Origin: Roseomonas marmotae
Lineage (GTDB): Bacteria > Pseudomonadota > Alphaproteobacteria > Acetobacterales > Acetobacteraceae
NCBI RefSeq assembly: GCF_017654485.1
Contig: NZ_CP061091.1
Coordinates: forward strand, 207,501-271,500
DNA: 64,000 nt
Reading direction: 5' to 3'
Notes under the pieces: model-generated
What the model was told of the DNA's origin: nothing
Seen by the model: the letters and a program-made list of their open reading frames with translations, nothing else
Database searches by the model: none
In this document: piece after piece, positions 41,496 to 50,881 of the stretch
How positions within the stretch are numbered: position 1 is the first letter of the stretch
How the letters are laid out: the number at the start of each line of letters is the position of its first letter
Program-made: the position numbers and the translations under genes

Positions 41496-42155
41496 TCAGC
41501 GGAAGGTGATCTCCCGCTCCGCGCAGAGATCGACCTCCCGCCGCTCCTCGCTGCGGCCGCCGCGCCAGACCGCCCGCAGGTCGTATTCGCAGGGGCCGGC
41601 CGGCAGGCGGATGGCGCGGCGGCCATTCGGCCGCAGCGTATCCGGCCCCAGGTGGTCGCGGCCCCAGTCATCCTGGCTGCTGGGGCTGGCGTAGAATTCC
41701 AGCATCACCCGCCCGGAACCATTCCGCAGTAGCAGACCGGGACGGCCCCTGCGGGTGGCGCCATCCTCCCGCCCCGCGCGCAGGGCACCGGTGCGGGCGG
41801 GGGTGCCGATCACCACGTCGCGGTCGGCGCAGGTGTCGATATCCCGCCGCTCCTCCACCACGCCACCGGCGAAGGCGAGGCGCAGATCGGTGCGGCAGCC
41901 GCCATCGGGCGGCATCCGCACGGCCATGCTGGCTCCGTCCTCCAGGGGCGGGCGGCCCGTCAGCCGGTCCTCACCCCAGGCCTCGCTCTCGAAGGGCGAG
42001 GCGTAAAGCCGCTCGATGGCGCGGTTGCTGCGGTTGGTCAGGTTGAAGGAGCCGTCCTGCTCCGCCTGGGCCAGGGCACCGCCGGCCCATGGCAGCAGCA
42101 CCATCCCCGCCAGGGTAGCGGCGGCGGAGAGGCGGGGCAGGAATGAGCACGGCAT
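41496..42155 (-). CDS. Secreted protein of two two-cysteine repeats
   Basis: A 219-residue protein with a signal peptide (LSAAATLAGMVLLPWAGGALAQ) and two copies of the same domain found five times at 11756-13270. Each copy has an LYASP/FYASP strand, WGxDxLG turn, CxxDLR strand, EERRxVD(L/T)C strand and a terminal hydrophobic strand. Both cysteines are kept in each copy. It starts far from the five-repeat protein, so it is a separate member of the family. It diverges from the ankyrin gene. Function unknown. Confidence 0.75.
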   Translation of the reverse strand: MPCSFLPRLSAAATLAGMVLLPWAGGALAQAEQDGSFNLTNRSNRAIERLYASPFESEAWGEDRLTGRPPLEDGASMAVRMPPDGGCRTDLRLAFAGGVVEERRDIDTCADRDVVIGTPARTGALRAGREDGATRRGRPGLLLRNGSGRVMLEFYASPSSQDDWGRDHLGPDTLRPNGRRAIRLPAGPCEYDLRAVWRGGRSEERREVDLCAEREITFR

Positions 42156-42344
42156 CGGGCATTCTTCCTCGGCGGGTCCGGGCGGCGGATGCCGCGCCCG
42201 GGCTGGTGGGCATGGTCCCATGCCTCTCGGCCAGGCTCGCGCTCCTGACAAGCGGGGGTGGACCGCAACTCCGGCGGAGCGGCCCTCCCGCCGCGGAATC
42301 CGGTGCCTATCTTGTCCATCGCGCAACCTGCCGGAGCCCCGCCC

Positions 42345-42869
42345 ATGCCCCCGAGTGACGCCACGCCCCAATGGGATGACGAGACGCTGGAATTCGCCGC
42401 CCAGGTCTTCCAATGCGCGCGCGGCGGCGATCCGGAGGCCATGCGGAAGCTGCTGGCGCGTGGCCTGCCGGCCAATATGACCAACGACAAGGGCGACAGC
42501 CTGCTGATGCTGGCCAGCTACCACGGGCATCTGGAGATGGTGCGCCTGCTGCTGCATTTCGGCGCCGACCCCAACCGCGTGAACGACCGCGGCCAGACCC
42601 CGCTCGCCGGGGCCGCCTTCAAGGGCTTCCCGGAGGTGGTGAGCCTGCTGCTGGAGAAAGGCGCGGCGGTGGATGGCTGCGGCCCGGACGGGCGCACCCC
42701 GCTGATGGTGGCAGCCATGTTCAACCGCCGGGACATCGTGACGCAGCTGCTGGCCTATGGCGCCGATCCGCATCGGCGGGACACTTCCGGCGCCACGGCG
42801 CAGATGCTGGCCGAGACCATGGGGGCGCGGGAGACGGCGCAGCAGCTGGCGGCGCTGAGCACGCCCTGA
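42345..42869 (+). CDS. Ankyrin-repeat protein
   Basis: A 174-residue cytoplasmic protein with four ankyrin repeats (about residues 35-165): LLMLASYHGHLEMVRLLLHFGADPN, TPLAGAAFKGFPEVVSLLLEKGAAVD and TPLMVAAMFNRRDIVTQLLAYGADP are visible in part. Such proteins mediate protein binding. The ATG at 42345 (MPPSDATPQWDDETLEFA) is chosen over 42258. No partner is evident; it diverges from the two-repeat protein and converges with pntB. Confidence 0.85.
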   Translation: MPPSDATPQWDDETLEFAAQVFQCARGGDPEAMRKLLARGLPANMTNDKGDSLLMLASYHGHLEMVRLLLHFGADPNRVNDRGQTPLAGAAFKGFPEVVSLLLEKGAAVDGCGPDGRTPLMVAAMFNRRDIVTQLLAYGADPHRRDTSGATAQMLAETMGARETAQQLAALSTP

Positions 42870-42876
42870 AGGCGAC

Positions 42877-42906
42877 GGAGGCCGGGGAATTCATTCCCCG
42901 GCCTCC
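42877..42906. terminator. Long hairpin with the repeat core, convergent junction
   Basis: Arms GGAGGCCGGGGAAT (42877-42890) and ATTCCCCGGCCTCC (42893-42906) form a 14-base-pair stem around TC. Its centre, GGGGAATTCATTCCCC, is the same as the second core at 3826-3841. It lies just after the ankyrin stop. Confidence 0.8.
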
Positions 42907-42914
42907 AAGGCGCC

Positions 42915-42971
42915 AGCCGAAACCCGAAGAAAAAAGATGGGGGCCCGGGGGAATTCCTTCCCCCGGCCTTT
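42915..42971 (-). repeat. Dispersed hairpin repeat, copy B
   Basis: Read on the minus strand this 57-base unit matches 3718-3774 at 51 of 57 positions: a GGCCGGGGGAAxGAATTCCC hairpin, a CCCC run, a T-rich tail and a closing GTTTCGGCT. It lies between the stops of the convergent ankyrin and pntB genes. With the neighbouring hairpin it resembles copy A in layout (two cores) and in location (a convergent junction). Confidence 0.85.
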
Positions 42972-42977
42972 TCGTGC

Positions 42978-44387
42978 CTACTTCTGCAGCGCCTGGACGA
43001 TCTGCTGCGTCACCTTCTTGGCGTCGCCGAAGAGCATCATCGTATTGTCGCGGAAGAACAGTTCGTTCTCCACTCCGGCATAGCCGGAGGACATGCCGCG
43101 CTTCACGAAGAAGACGGTCTTGGCCTTCTCCACATCCAGGATGGGCATGCCATAGATGGCGCTGGACTTGTCCGTCTTGGCCGCCGGGTTGGTCACGTCA
43201 TTGGCGCCGATGACATAGGCCACGTCGGCCTCGGCGAATTCCGGGTTGATCTCCTCCAGCTCGTGCACTTCCTCATAGGGCACGTTCGCCTCGGCCAGCA
43301 GCACGTTCATGTGGCCGGGCATGCGGCCGGCGACGGGATGGATGGCGTAGGAGACCTCGACGCCGTCCTTCTTCAGCAGGTCCGCCATCTCCCGCAGCAC
43401 CTGCTGGGCCTGGGCCACCGCCATGCCGTAGCCGGGCACGATGATGACCTTGCCCGCGTTCTTCATGATGTAGGCGGCATCCTCCGGGCTGCCGGACTTC
43501 ACGGGGCGCGCCGGCTGCGCGGCACCGCCGCCCGCCGCCGCGCCGCCCGCCCCGGCCCCGAAGCCGCCCAGCAGCACGTTGAAGATGCTGCGGTTCATGC
43601 CCTTGCACATGATGTAGGACAGGATGGCACCGGAGGCCCCGACCAGCGCGCCGGTCACCACCAGCAGCAGGTTCTGCAGCGTGAAGCCGATGCCCGCCGC
43701 CGCCCAGCCGGAATAGCTGTTCAGCATGGAGACCACGACCGGCATGTCCGCGCCGCCGATCGGGATGATCAGCAGGAAGCCCAGCGCCAGCGCCAGGATG
43801 GCGATCAGCCAGAAGAGCACGCCGCTGCCCGTCGCCACGAAGGCGATGATCAGCACCACCAGCAGGATGCCGAGCGCCAGGTTCAGCCAGTGCTGGCCCT
43901 TGAAGGTGATGGGCGCGCCGGACATCAGCGCCTGCAGCTTGGCGAAGGCGATGACGGAGCCGGAGAAGGTGATGGCGCCGATCGCGACGCCGAGCGACAT
44001 CTCGACCAGCGACCCGCCATGGATGGCGCCGGCATGGCCGATGCCGAAGCTCTCGGGATTGTAGAAGGCGGCTGCCGCGACGAAGACGGCGGCCAGGCCC
44101 ACCAGGGAGTGGAAGGCGGCCACCAGCTGCGGCAGCGCCGTCATCTGGATGCGGCTGGCCAGGATGGTGCCGATGGTGCCACCGATGGCCAGCCCCGCCA
44201 GCACGATGACGATGCCGCCCAGCTCCATCCCCGGCCGCAGCAGCGTCGCCACGATGGCGATGCCCATGCCGATCATGCCGTAGAGATTGCCGCGCCGGCT
44301 GGTGGTGGGATGCGACAGCCCGCGCAGCGCGAGGATGAAGAGGACGGAGGCGACGAGATAGGCGAGCGTCGTCAGGGACTGTGCCAT
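42978..44387 (-). CDS. pntB: NAD(P) transhydrogenase beta subunit
   Basis: A 469-residue subunit with an N-terminal bundle of about nine membrane helices (residues 1-275), an Ala/Gly linker and the C-terminal NADP-binding domain dIII with VPGYGMAVAQAQ, HPVAGRMPGHMNVLLAEANV and YVIGANDVTNPAA. With the two alpha subunits it uses the proton gradient to make NADPH from NADH. Genes are in the order pntAA-pntAB-pntB, as in Rhodospirillum. Confidence 0.97.
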   Translation of the reverse strand: MAQSLTTLAYLVASVLFILALRGLSHPTTSRRGNLYGMIGMGIAIVATLLRPGMELGGIVIVLAGLAIGGTIGTILASRIQMTALPQLVAAFHSLVGLAAVFVAAAAFYNPESFGIGHAGAIHGGSLVEMSLGVAIGAITFSGSVIAFAKLQALMSGAPITFKGQHWLNLALGILLVVLIIAFVATGSGVLFWLIAILALALGFLLIIPIGGADMPVVVSMLNSYSGWAAAGIGFTLQNLLLVVTGALVGASGAILSYIMCKGMNRSIFNVLLGGFGAGAGGAAAGGGAAQPARPVKSGSPEDAAYIMKNAGKVIIVPGYGMAVAQAQQVLREMADLLKKDGVEVSYAIHPVAGRMPGHMNVLLAEANVPYEEVHELEEINPEFAEADVAYVIGANDVTNPAAKTDKSSAIYGMPILDVEKAKTVFFVKRGMSSGYAGVENELFFRDNTMMLFGDAKKVTQQIVQALQK

Positions 44388-44391
44388 CGGC

Positions 44392-44802
44392 TCAGCCCTT
44401 CTTCTTGCCGGAGAACATGGCGAGCATCCGTCGGGTGACCAGGAAGCCGCCGAAGATGTTCACCGCCGCCAGCGTCGCGCCCAGGAAGCCGAAGACCTTG
44501 GCGATCCAGCTGTCCCCCAGGCCCGTGGCCAGGATGGCGCCGACGATGATGACGGAGGAAATGGCGTTGGTGACACCCATCAGCGGCGAATGCAGCGCCG
44601 GGGTCACGTTCCAGACCACGTAGTAGCCGACGAAGCAGGCCAGCAGGAAAATGGTCAGCAGCATCAGGAAGGGCTCGGCGGCCTGGGCCACCGGTGCCAT
44701 GGGCGCCAGCGTGTTCTCGGCCATCATGCGGGCCTGGGCGGCCATGGCCAGCGCGCGCTCGGCGGTCGCCGTCGCCTGGTTGGCGAGGTCGGTCGGGTTC
44801 AT
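44392..44802 (-). CDS. pntAB: NAD(P) transhydrogenase small alpha subunit (membrane)
   Basis: A 136-residue subunit with about three membrane helices, including EPFLMLLTIFLLACFVGYYVV and SSVIIVGAILATGLG. It corresponds to the membrane part of single-chain PntA in E. coli. The separate form is the three-gene arrangement of Rhodospirillales. It lies four bases before pntB. Confidence 0.93.
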   Translation of the reverse strand: MNPTDLANQATATAERALAMAAQARMMAENTLAPMAPVAQAAEPFLMLLTIFLLACFVGYYVVWNVTPALHSPLMGVTNAISSVIIVGAILATGLGDSWIAKVFGFLGATLAAVNIFGGFLVTRRMLAMFSGKKKG

Positions 44803-44815
44803 CTCTCGCCCCTCC

Positions 44816-45976
44816 TCAGGCGGCCTGGGTCAGTTGCGGGTGCACCACGGCCCCGCCGCGCGTCAGCACCACGCCGCGCACGATCTCGTCATCCTCCGGC
44901 AGCCGGGGCGCCTTGGCGTCCTTGTCCCAGAAGGTGGTCAGGAAGGTCAGCAGGTTGCGGGCGTAGAGAGCGCTGGCGGCCCCGGCGATGCGGCCGGGCC
45001 AGTTGCCGTAGCCCAGGATCTTCACGCCATTGCCGGTGACGATGGCCTGGCCCGGCACCGTCAGGGCGCAGTTGCCGCCGGCGTCCGCCGCGATATCCAC
45101 GATCACGCTGCCGGGCTTCATGCTGGCCACCATGGCTTCCGTCACCAGGGTCGGCGCCTTGCGGCCCTGCACCAGCGCGGTGGTCACCACCACGTCCTGC
45201 TTGGCGATATGGGTGGCCACCACCTCGGCCTGCCTGGCATAGAACTCGGCGGAAAGCTGCTTGGCATAGCCACCGGCCGTCTGGGCCGCGCGGCTCTCCT
45301 CGTCCTCATAGCCGACGAAGCTGGCGCCGAGGGACTTGATCTCCTCCTTGGCCGCCGGGCGCACATCGGTGGCGGAGACACGGCCGCCCAGGCGCCGGGC
45401 CGTCGCGATGGCCTGCAGCCCCGCCACGCCCGCACCCATGACGAAGACATTGGCGGCCGGGATGGTGCCCGCCGCCGTCATCAGCATGGGGAAGCCCTTG
45501 TCGAAGGCCGCCGCGCCCTCGATCACGGCGCGGTAGCCGGCGAGATTGGCCTGGGAGGAGAGGATATCCATGCTCTGCGCCCGGGTGATGCGCGGCAGCA
45601 GCTCCATCGAGCAGGCCTGGAGGCCGGCCTCGGCATAGGCCTTCGCCCGCTCCGGATTGCCCAGCGCCTCCAGCGTGCCCAGCAGCAGCGTGTCGCGCGG
45701 GATCAGGGCCAGCTCGTCCACCTCGCCCTCTCCGGCGGCGAGGGGCGCGCGGACCTTCAGCAGGATGCCGGCCCCGGCCAGCGCCGCGGCGGCATCGGGG
45801 ACGATCTCGGCCCCAGCCTCTTGATAGGCGGCATCGGGATAGCCCGAGGCCAGCCCGGCGCCGCTCTCGACCGCCACGCTGGTAATGCCCAGGCCGATCA
45901 GTTTCTTCACCGTCTCCGGCGTCGCGGCGACACGGGTCTCACCCGCACGCCTCTCCTTCAGCACTGCCAGGCGCAT
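44816..45976 (-). CDS. pntAA: NAD(P) transhydrogenase large alpha subunit (NAD-binding)
   Basis: A 386-residue soluble domain I. It starts MRLAVLKERRAGETRVAATP and holds the NAD-binding loop VMGAGVAGLQAIATARRLGG, the mobile-loop region and SFVGYEDEESRAAQTAGGYA. It passes hydride from NADH to the NADP in PntB's domain III. It is first in the pnt operon and 13 bases before pntAB. Confidence 0.96.
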   Translation of the reverse strand: MRLAVLKERRAGETRVAATPETVKKLIGLGITSVAVESGAGLASGYPDAAYQEAGAEIVPDAAAALAGAGILLKVRAPLAAGEGEVDELALIPRDTLLLGTLEALGNPERAKAYAEAGLQACSMELLPRITRAQSMDILSSQANLAGYRAVIEGAAAFDKGFPMLMTAAGTIPAANVFVMGAGVAGLQAIATARRLGGRVSATDVRPAAKEEIKSLGASFVGYEDEESRAAQTAGGYAKQLSAEFYARQAEVVATHIAKQDVVVTTALVQGRKAPTLVTEAMVASMKPGSVIVDIAADAGGNCALTVPGQAIVTGNGVKILGYGNWPGRIAGAASALYARNLLTFLTTFWDKDAKAPRLPEDDEIVRGVVLTRGGAVVHPQLTQAA

Positions 45977-46052
45977 CGGCCTCTCCCTCTCCCTGCAAAG
46001 CCAGGGGCGCGGAGGATGACGATGGCCCGGCCATCCGGCAAGTCATCTCGTC

Positions 46053-46712
46053 TCAGCCCACCCGGGAGGCCGGCCGCCGGGCGGGGGCTGACTGGCGCTC
46101 CGGCAGCATCCGGTCATGGCCCTGGAAGCAGATCAACGGGCGCGCGGCGCGCTGGGCCGGAGGCAATGCCATGCAGGCGGCGAACTGCTCCAGCACCCGG
46201 GCGGTAATGGGGGCAAGAGGCGCGCCGGCCGCCTCCTCCAGCGTGAACCAGTCGATCCGCTCAAGCTCCCCGCAGCCGGCCAGGCTGCCGCGCGCGGCCT
46301 CGGCCGGGGCGGAGAGGAAGCGGGCATTGAAGCGCATGGACATGCTGGCCGGGGTCACGGCGCGGCAGACATAATCCAGCACATCCAGCGCCGGGGCGGC
46401 CTGGCCGGGCGGCGCCAGGGTCAGGCCCGTCTCCTCCTCCAGCTCCCGCGCCGCGGCCATGGCCAGGGCACGCGCCAGCCGGGGCGGGGCGGCGCGTTCC
46501 AGCGCCGCGAGCGTGGCCGGCAAGGGCTCGGTGGCGGCGGGGGCGGTGCGGTCCCCGAAATCCACCCGTCCGCCGGGAAAGACCAGCCGGCTGGGCATGA
46601 AGCGGTGGCCTGCATGGCGCAGGCCCATCAGGATCTCGATCTCTCCGCCGGCCCGGCTGCGCCACAGGATCAGGCTGGCGGCATGGCGGGGAAAGGCGAC
46701 GGTTTTCGGCAT
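46053..46712 (-). CDS. Nudix hydrolase (NUDT19/RnhA-like, split box)
   Basis: A 219-residue Nudix protein. FPGGRVDFGD opens the Nudix box, but the ARELEEETGL half comes about 40 residues later, so the box is split by an insertion typical of NUDT7/NUDT19-like CoA or nucleoside-diphosphate hydrolases. The family cleaves X-linked nucleoside diphosphates. The ATG at 46712 (MPKTVAFPRHAASLILWR) matches; an earlier one at 46772 lies inside the SUF promoter region. It diverges from the SUF operon. Substrate unknown. Confidence 0.8.
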   Translation of the reverse strand: MPKTVAFPRHAASLILWRSRAGGEIEILMGLRHAGHRFMPSRLVFPGGRVDFGDRTAPAATEPLPATLAALERAAPPRLARALAMAAARELEEETGLTLAPPGQAAPALDVLDYVCRAVTPASMSMRFNARFLSAPAEAARGSLAGCGELERIDWFTLEEAAGAPLAPITARVLEQFAACMALPPAQRAARPLICFQGHDRMLPERQSAPARRPASRVG

Positions 46713-46765
46713 GCATCCAGGGTGGCACCGCCCTGCGATCATGGCAAACACCAAGCCCCGCTTCC

Positions 46766-46794
46766 TTGACATTCAAGGGTCTCAGGCGCATCTG
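46766..46794 (+). promoter_or_regulatory. Promoter region of the SUF operon
   Basis: A perfect -35 TTGACA (46766-46771) lies 70 bases upstream of the Rrf2 gene, with a weak -10 (CATCTG) 17 bases later. The -35 and the following ATTCAAGGGTCTCAGG recall the TTGAC...TCxGG type of site used by IscR/SufR in other Alphaproteobacteria, so autorepression is likely. The regulator link is inferred. Confidence 0.45.
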
Positions 46795-46841
46795 CCAGAA
46801 ACCGGACGAATGAGGTCCAGTTTCCAAGGAGAGGCCCGGTT

Positions 46842-47327
46842 TTGCTGCGGCTGTCGAAGCTTACCGATTACGCGGTGGTCGTGCTGGCCCGGCTGGAAGC
46901 CGAGGGAGGCGTGCAGACCGCCCCCTCCCTGGCCCTGGGCACCGGCATTGCCGAGCCGACGGTGGCCAAGGTGCTGAAGGCCCTGGCCCATGCCGGGCTG
47001 GTGGAAGGGCTGCGCGGCGCGCGCGGCGGCTACCGGCTCGGACGCCCGCTGGCCCGGATGGCGCTGTCCGACGTCATCCTGGCGGTGGATGGGCCGATCG
47101 CGCTCACCGCCTGCGTCGATGGCGCCTCCGGCGGCTGCGAGACGGAGGCGACCTGCCCCGTGCGCGGCCGCTGGGACCCCGTGAACGAGGCGGTGCGCCA
47201 CGCGCTCTCCTCCATCAGCCTCGCCGACCTCGCCGGGCCGGCCACGCGCACCTGCCAGTCGCATGGCCACAAGCCCGCTTCGCCCAATCCTGTGCCGGCC
47301 ATGCCGGCCTCCCTGGCTGTTGAGTAG
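46842..47327 (+). CDS. Rrf2-family Fe-S cluster regulator of the SUF operon
   Basis: A 161-residue Rrf2/IscR-like regulator with an N-terminal winged helix (LRLSKLTDYAVVVLARLEAEG, PTVAKVLKALAHAGLVEG, RGARGGYRLG) and three cysteines (TACVDG and the CETEATC pair), placed like the Fe-S ligands of IscR and SufR. It starts with TTG after a GGAG box. As first gene of the operon it should sense cluster status and control suf expression. SUF-specific Rrf2 regulator is the best name. Confidence 0.9.
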   Translation: MLRLSKLTDYAVVVLARLEAEGGVQTAPSLALGTGIAEPTVAKVLKALAHAGLVEGLRGARGGYRLGRPLARMALSDVILAVDGPIALTACVDGASGGCETEATCPVRGRWDPVNEAVRHALSSISLADLAGPATRTCQSHGHKPASPNPVPAMPASLAVE

Positions 47328-47339
47328 GGACCCCGACCC

Positions 47340-48830
47340 ATGCCTGCCGTGACCGAAACCATCGACGCCGTCCAGTCCGTCACCGAGGGGACCTACAAAT
47401 ACGGGTTCGAGACGGATATCGAGATGGAGTTCGCCCCCAAGGGGCTGAACGAGGATATCGTCCGCTTCATCAGCGCCAAGAAGAACGAGCCGCAGTGGCT
47501 GCTCGACTGGCGGCTGAAGGCCTATGCCATGTGGCTGAAGATGGAGGAGCCGCGCTGGCCCGCGGTGAAGTATCCGCCCATCGACTACCAGGATTCCTAC
47601 TACTACGCCGCGCCGGTGAAGAAGGCCGGGCCGAAGTCGCTGGACGAGGTCGATCCCGAGCTGCTGAAGACCTATGCCAAGCTGGGCATCCCGCTGAAGG
47701 AGCAGGCGCTGCTGGCCGGCGTCGAGGGCGCCGAGCTGGATGGCGAGCGCCTGCCCATCGCCGTGGACGCGGTCTTCGACAGCGTCAGCGTCGCCACCAC
47801 CTTCCGCGCGCGGCTGGAGAAGGAGGGCATCATCTTCTGCTCCATCTCCGAGGCGGTGCAGAAGCATCCGGAGCTGGTGCGCCAGTACCTCGGCAGCGTG
47901 GTGCCGCAGGGCGACAACTTCTTCGCGGCGCTGAACAGCGCGGTCTTCACGGATGGCAGCTTCGTCTACATCCCGAAGGGCGTCCGCTGCCCGATGGAAC
48001 TGTCCACCTATTTCCGCATCAACGCCAAGAGCACCGGCCAGTTCGAGCGCACGCTGATCATCGCCGATGAGGGCGCGCATGTCTCCTACCTGGAGGGCTG
48101 CACGGCGCCGATGCGCGACGAGAACCAGCTGCACGCGGCGGTGGTGGAACTGGTGGCGATGGACGATGCCACCATCAAATACAGCACGGTGCAGAACTGG
48201 TACCCCGGCGATGCCGAGGGCAAGGGCGGCATCTACAACTTCGTGACGAAGCGCGGCGCCTGCCGCGGCGCGCGGTCCAAGATCTCCTGGACGCAGGTGG
48301 AGACGGGCTCCGCCATCACCTGGAAGTATCCCTCCTGCATCCTGCAGGGCGATGATTCGGTGGGCGAGTTCTATTCCGTCGCCATCACCAACAACTACCA
48401 GCAGGCCGACACGGGAACGAAGATGTTCCATATCGGCAAGAACACGAAGTCGACCATCGTCTCCAAGGGCATCAGCGCCGGGCATGGGCAGAACACCTAT
48501 CGCGGCCTGGTGCGGATCAGCCCCAAGGCCACGGGTGCCCGCAACTTCACCCAGTGCGACAGCCTGCTGATCGGCGACCAGTGCGGGGCGCATACGGTGC
48601 CCTACATCGAGAACCGCTGCATCTCCGCCAAGGTGGAGCATGAGGCGACGACCTCGCGCATCGCCGAGGACCAGCTCTTCTACTGCCGCCAGCGCGGCCT
48701 TTCCCAGGAAGACGCGGTGGGCCTGATCGTGAACGGCTTCTGCCGGGAGGTTCTGAAGGAACTGCCGATGGAATTCGCGGTCGAGGCGCAGAAGCTGCTG
48801 CAGATCAGCCTCGAAGGCTCGGTCGGCTAA
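47340..48830 (+). CDS. sufB: Fe-S cluster assembly scaffold SufB
   Basis: A 496-residue SufB with the N-terminal helical region and the right-handed beta-helix core. Seen are [58 protein letters not shown] ([16 protein letters not shown]), CLAGCTAP-like [19 protein letters not shown] and the conserved C-terminal cysteine region [16 protein letters not shown]. It is the cluster-building scaffold in the SufBCD complex. Confidence 0.97.
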   Translation: MPAVTETIDAVQSVTEGTYKYGFETDIEMEFAPKGLNEDIVRFISAKKNEPQWLLDWRLKAYAMWLKMEEPRWPAVKYPPIDYQDSYYYAAPVKKAGPKSLDEVDPELLKTYAKLGIPLKEQALLAGVEGAELDGERLPIAVDAVFDSVSVATTFRARLEKEGIIFCSISEAVQKHPELVRQYLGSVVPQGDNFFAALNSAVFTDGSFVYIPKGVRCPMELSTYFRINAKSTGQFERTLIIADEGAHVSYLEGCTAPMRDENQLHAAVVELVAMDDATIKYSTVQNWYPGDAEGKGGIYNFVTKRGACRGARSKISWTQVETGSAITWKYPSCILQGDDSVGEFYSVAITNNYQQADTGTKMFHIGKNTKSTIVSKGISAGHGQNTYRGLVRISPKATGARNFTQCDSLLIGDQCGAHTVPYIENRCISAKVEHEATTSRIAEDQLFYCRQRGLSQEDAVGLIVNGFCREVLKELPMEFAVEAQKLLQISLEGSVG

Positions 48831-48863
48831 GCCAGAGATTTTAGGACGGACGAGTTTATCATC

Positions 48864-49607
48864 ATGTTGAAGATCGAAGGCCTGACGGCCGAAATCGATG
48901 GCAAGCAGATCCTGAACGGGATCGACCTGGAGATCCCGACGGGCGAGATCCATGCCATCATGGGCCCGAATGGCGGCGGCAAATCCACCCTCTCCTATGT
49001 CCTCGCCGGCCGTGACGGCTACGAGGTCACGGGCGGCACGGCCACCTTCAACGGCATCGACCTGCTGGCGCTGGAGCCGGAGGAGCGCGCCGCGGCCGGC
49101 GTCTTCCTGGCCTTCCAGTATCCGGTCGAGCTGCCGGGCGTGGGCAATGCCAATTTCCTGCGGACCGCGCTGAACGCCATCCGCCGCACCAAGGGTGAGC
49201 CGGAACTCGATGCCATGCAGTTCCTGAAGCTGGCCCGCCAGCGGATGAAGGAGCTGTCGATGCCGGAGGACATGCTGAAGCGCGGCGTGAATGTCGGCTT
49301 CTCCGGCGGCGAGAAGAAGCGGAACGAGGTGCTGCAGATGGCGCTGCTGAAGCCCGGCCTCGCCATCCTGGACGAGACGGATTCCGGCCTCGACATCGAT
49401 GCGCTGAAGATCGCGGCGGATGGCGTCAACGCGCTGCGCGGCCCGGACTTCTCGGCGCTCGTCATCACCCATTACCAGCGCCTGCTGAACTACATCGTGC
49501 CGGACCGCGTGCATGTGCTGATGAACGGCCGCATCGTGCAGTCCGGCGGGCCGGAACTGGCGAAGCAGCTGGAGGAGAGCGGCTACACGGCCGTTCAGGC
49601 GGCATGA
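48864..49607 (+). CDS. sufC: SUF Fe-S assembly ATPase SufC
   Basis: A 247-residue ABC ATPase with Walker A MGPNGGGKSTLS, the Q-loop AFQYPVELPGV, signature FSGGEKKRNEVLQ, Walker B AILDETDSGLD and the switch H in VITHYQRLL. It drives conformational change in SufB and SufD. The stop overlaps the sufD start by four bases. Confidence 0.97.
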   Translation: MLKIEGLTAEIDGKQILNGIDLEIPTGEIHAIMGPNGGGKSTLSYVLAGRDGYEVTGGTATFNGIDLLALEPEERAAAGVFLAFQYPVELPGVGNANFLRTALNAIRRTKGEPELDAMQFLKLARQRMKELSMPEDMLKRGVNVGFSGGEKKRNEVLQMALLKPGLAILDETDSGLDIDALKIAADGVNALRGPDFSALVITHYQRLLNYIVPDRVHVLMNGRIVQSGGPELAKQLEESGYTAVQAA

Positions 49608-50881
49608 ACGCGATTTTCGAACCCGGCCCCGAAGGCTTCCTGCGCCGCTACGAAGGGCTCCAGCCCCGCCTGCCCGGCACCCGCCTCCCCTGGGTGGCGG
49701 CGCTGCGCGCGCGCGCGGCCGAGGCCTTCCGCGCCAATGGCTTCCCCACCCGCAAGGTGGAGGCCTGGCACTATACCGACCTGGCCCTGCTCTCCCGCAC
49801 CGGCTTCGGCGAGGCGCTGACGCCGGTCGATGAGGATGTGGCGCTGCCGGAATCCACGGCGCCGCAGCGGGCCGTGCTGATCGATGGCCGCTTCCGCGCC
49901 GATCTCTCCGACGCGCCCGTGCGGAGCCTGGGCGCCGATCTTCCGGCCGCCGAGGGGCTGCTGGGCAGCGTGGCCAAGCTGGACGAGGTGCCGCTGGCCG
50001 CGCTGAACACCATGCTCTTCGAGGATGGCGTGCTGATCGACCTGCCCGCCGGCGCCAATGCCGGGGCGATCGAGCTGCTCTCGATCATCCAGGCCAGCGC
50101 GGACCGTCCCGTCGCGGTGCATCCGCGCCATGTCATCCGCCTCGGCGCCGGCGCGCAGCTGGTGCTGATCGAGCGGGCCATCGGCCGTGGCGAGGGGCGT
50201 TACCTGCACAACCCCGTCGTCGAGATCGAACTGGCCGAGGGCGCGCACCTGACCCATGCGCGCATCCAGCAGGAAGGGGCGGAGGGCGTGTTCCTCTCCA
50301 CCGTCTTCGCGACGGCGGCGGCGGGCGCCACCTATGACAGCTTCCTGCTGCATGCGGGCGCGAAGCTGGCGCGCAGCGAGGCGCATGTCTCGCTGAATGG
50401 CCCGAAGGCCATGGCGCATCTGAACGGCGCGCAGCTGCTGACCGATGGCCAGCATGGCGACTGCACCACCTTCCTGGACCACGCGGCGCCCGATTGCGCC
50501 AGCCGCCAGACGGTGAAGACGGTGCTCTCCGGCAAGTCGCGCGGGGTGTTCCAGGGCAAGATCCATGTCCACCAGATCGCCCAGCGCACCGACGGCTACC
50601 AGATGAACCAGGCGCTGCTGCTCTCGGACCAGGCGGAGATCGACAGCAAGCCGCAGCTGGAAATCTATGCCGACGACGTGAAATGCTCGCACGGCGCGAC
50701 GGTGGGCGAGCTGGACGAGGACCAGCTCTTCTATCTCCGCGCCCGCGGCATCCCGCAGTCCGTTGCCCGCTCGATGCTGATCGAGGCCTTCCTGCAGGAA
50801 GCCGTCGAGGCGATCGAGGAGGAGACGGCCCGCAAGGCATTGGCCACCGCCATCGGCGGCTGGTGGGAAAAGGTGGCGTAA
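49604..50881 (+). CDS. sufD: Fe-S cluster assembly protein SufD
   Basis: A 425-residue SufD. The N-terminus has FPTRKVEAWHYTDLALLSR, the usual opening, and the C-terminal part carries KCSHGATVGELDEDQLFYLRARGI, DGYQMNQALLLSDQAEIDSKP and GVFQGKIHVHQIAQ. It pairs with SufB on the SufC dimer. The next gene starts on the base after its stop. Confidence 0.96.
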   Translation: MNAIFEPGPEGFLRRYEGLQPRLPGTRLPWVAALRARAAEAFRANGFPTRKVEAWHYTDLALLSRTGFGEALTPVDEDVALPESTAPQRAVLIDGRFRADLSDAPVRSLGADLPAAEGLLGSVAKLDEVPLAALNTMLFEDGVLIDLPAGANAGAIELLSIIQASADRPVAVHPRHVIRLGAGAQLVLIERAIGRGEGRYLHNPVVEIELAEGAHLTHARIQQEGAEGVFLSTVFATAAAGATYDSFLLHAGAKLARSEAHVSLNGPKAMAHLNGAQLLTDGQHGDCTTFLDHAAPDCASRQTVKTVLSGKSRGVFQGKIHVHQIAQRTDGYQMNQALLLSDQAEIDSKPQLEIYADDVKCSHGATVGELDEDQLFYLRARGIPQSVARSMLIEAFLQEAVEAIEEETARKALATAIGGWWEKVA

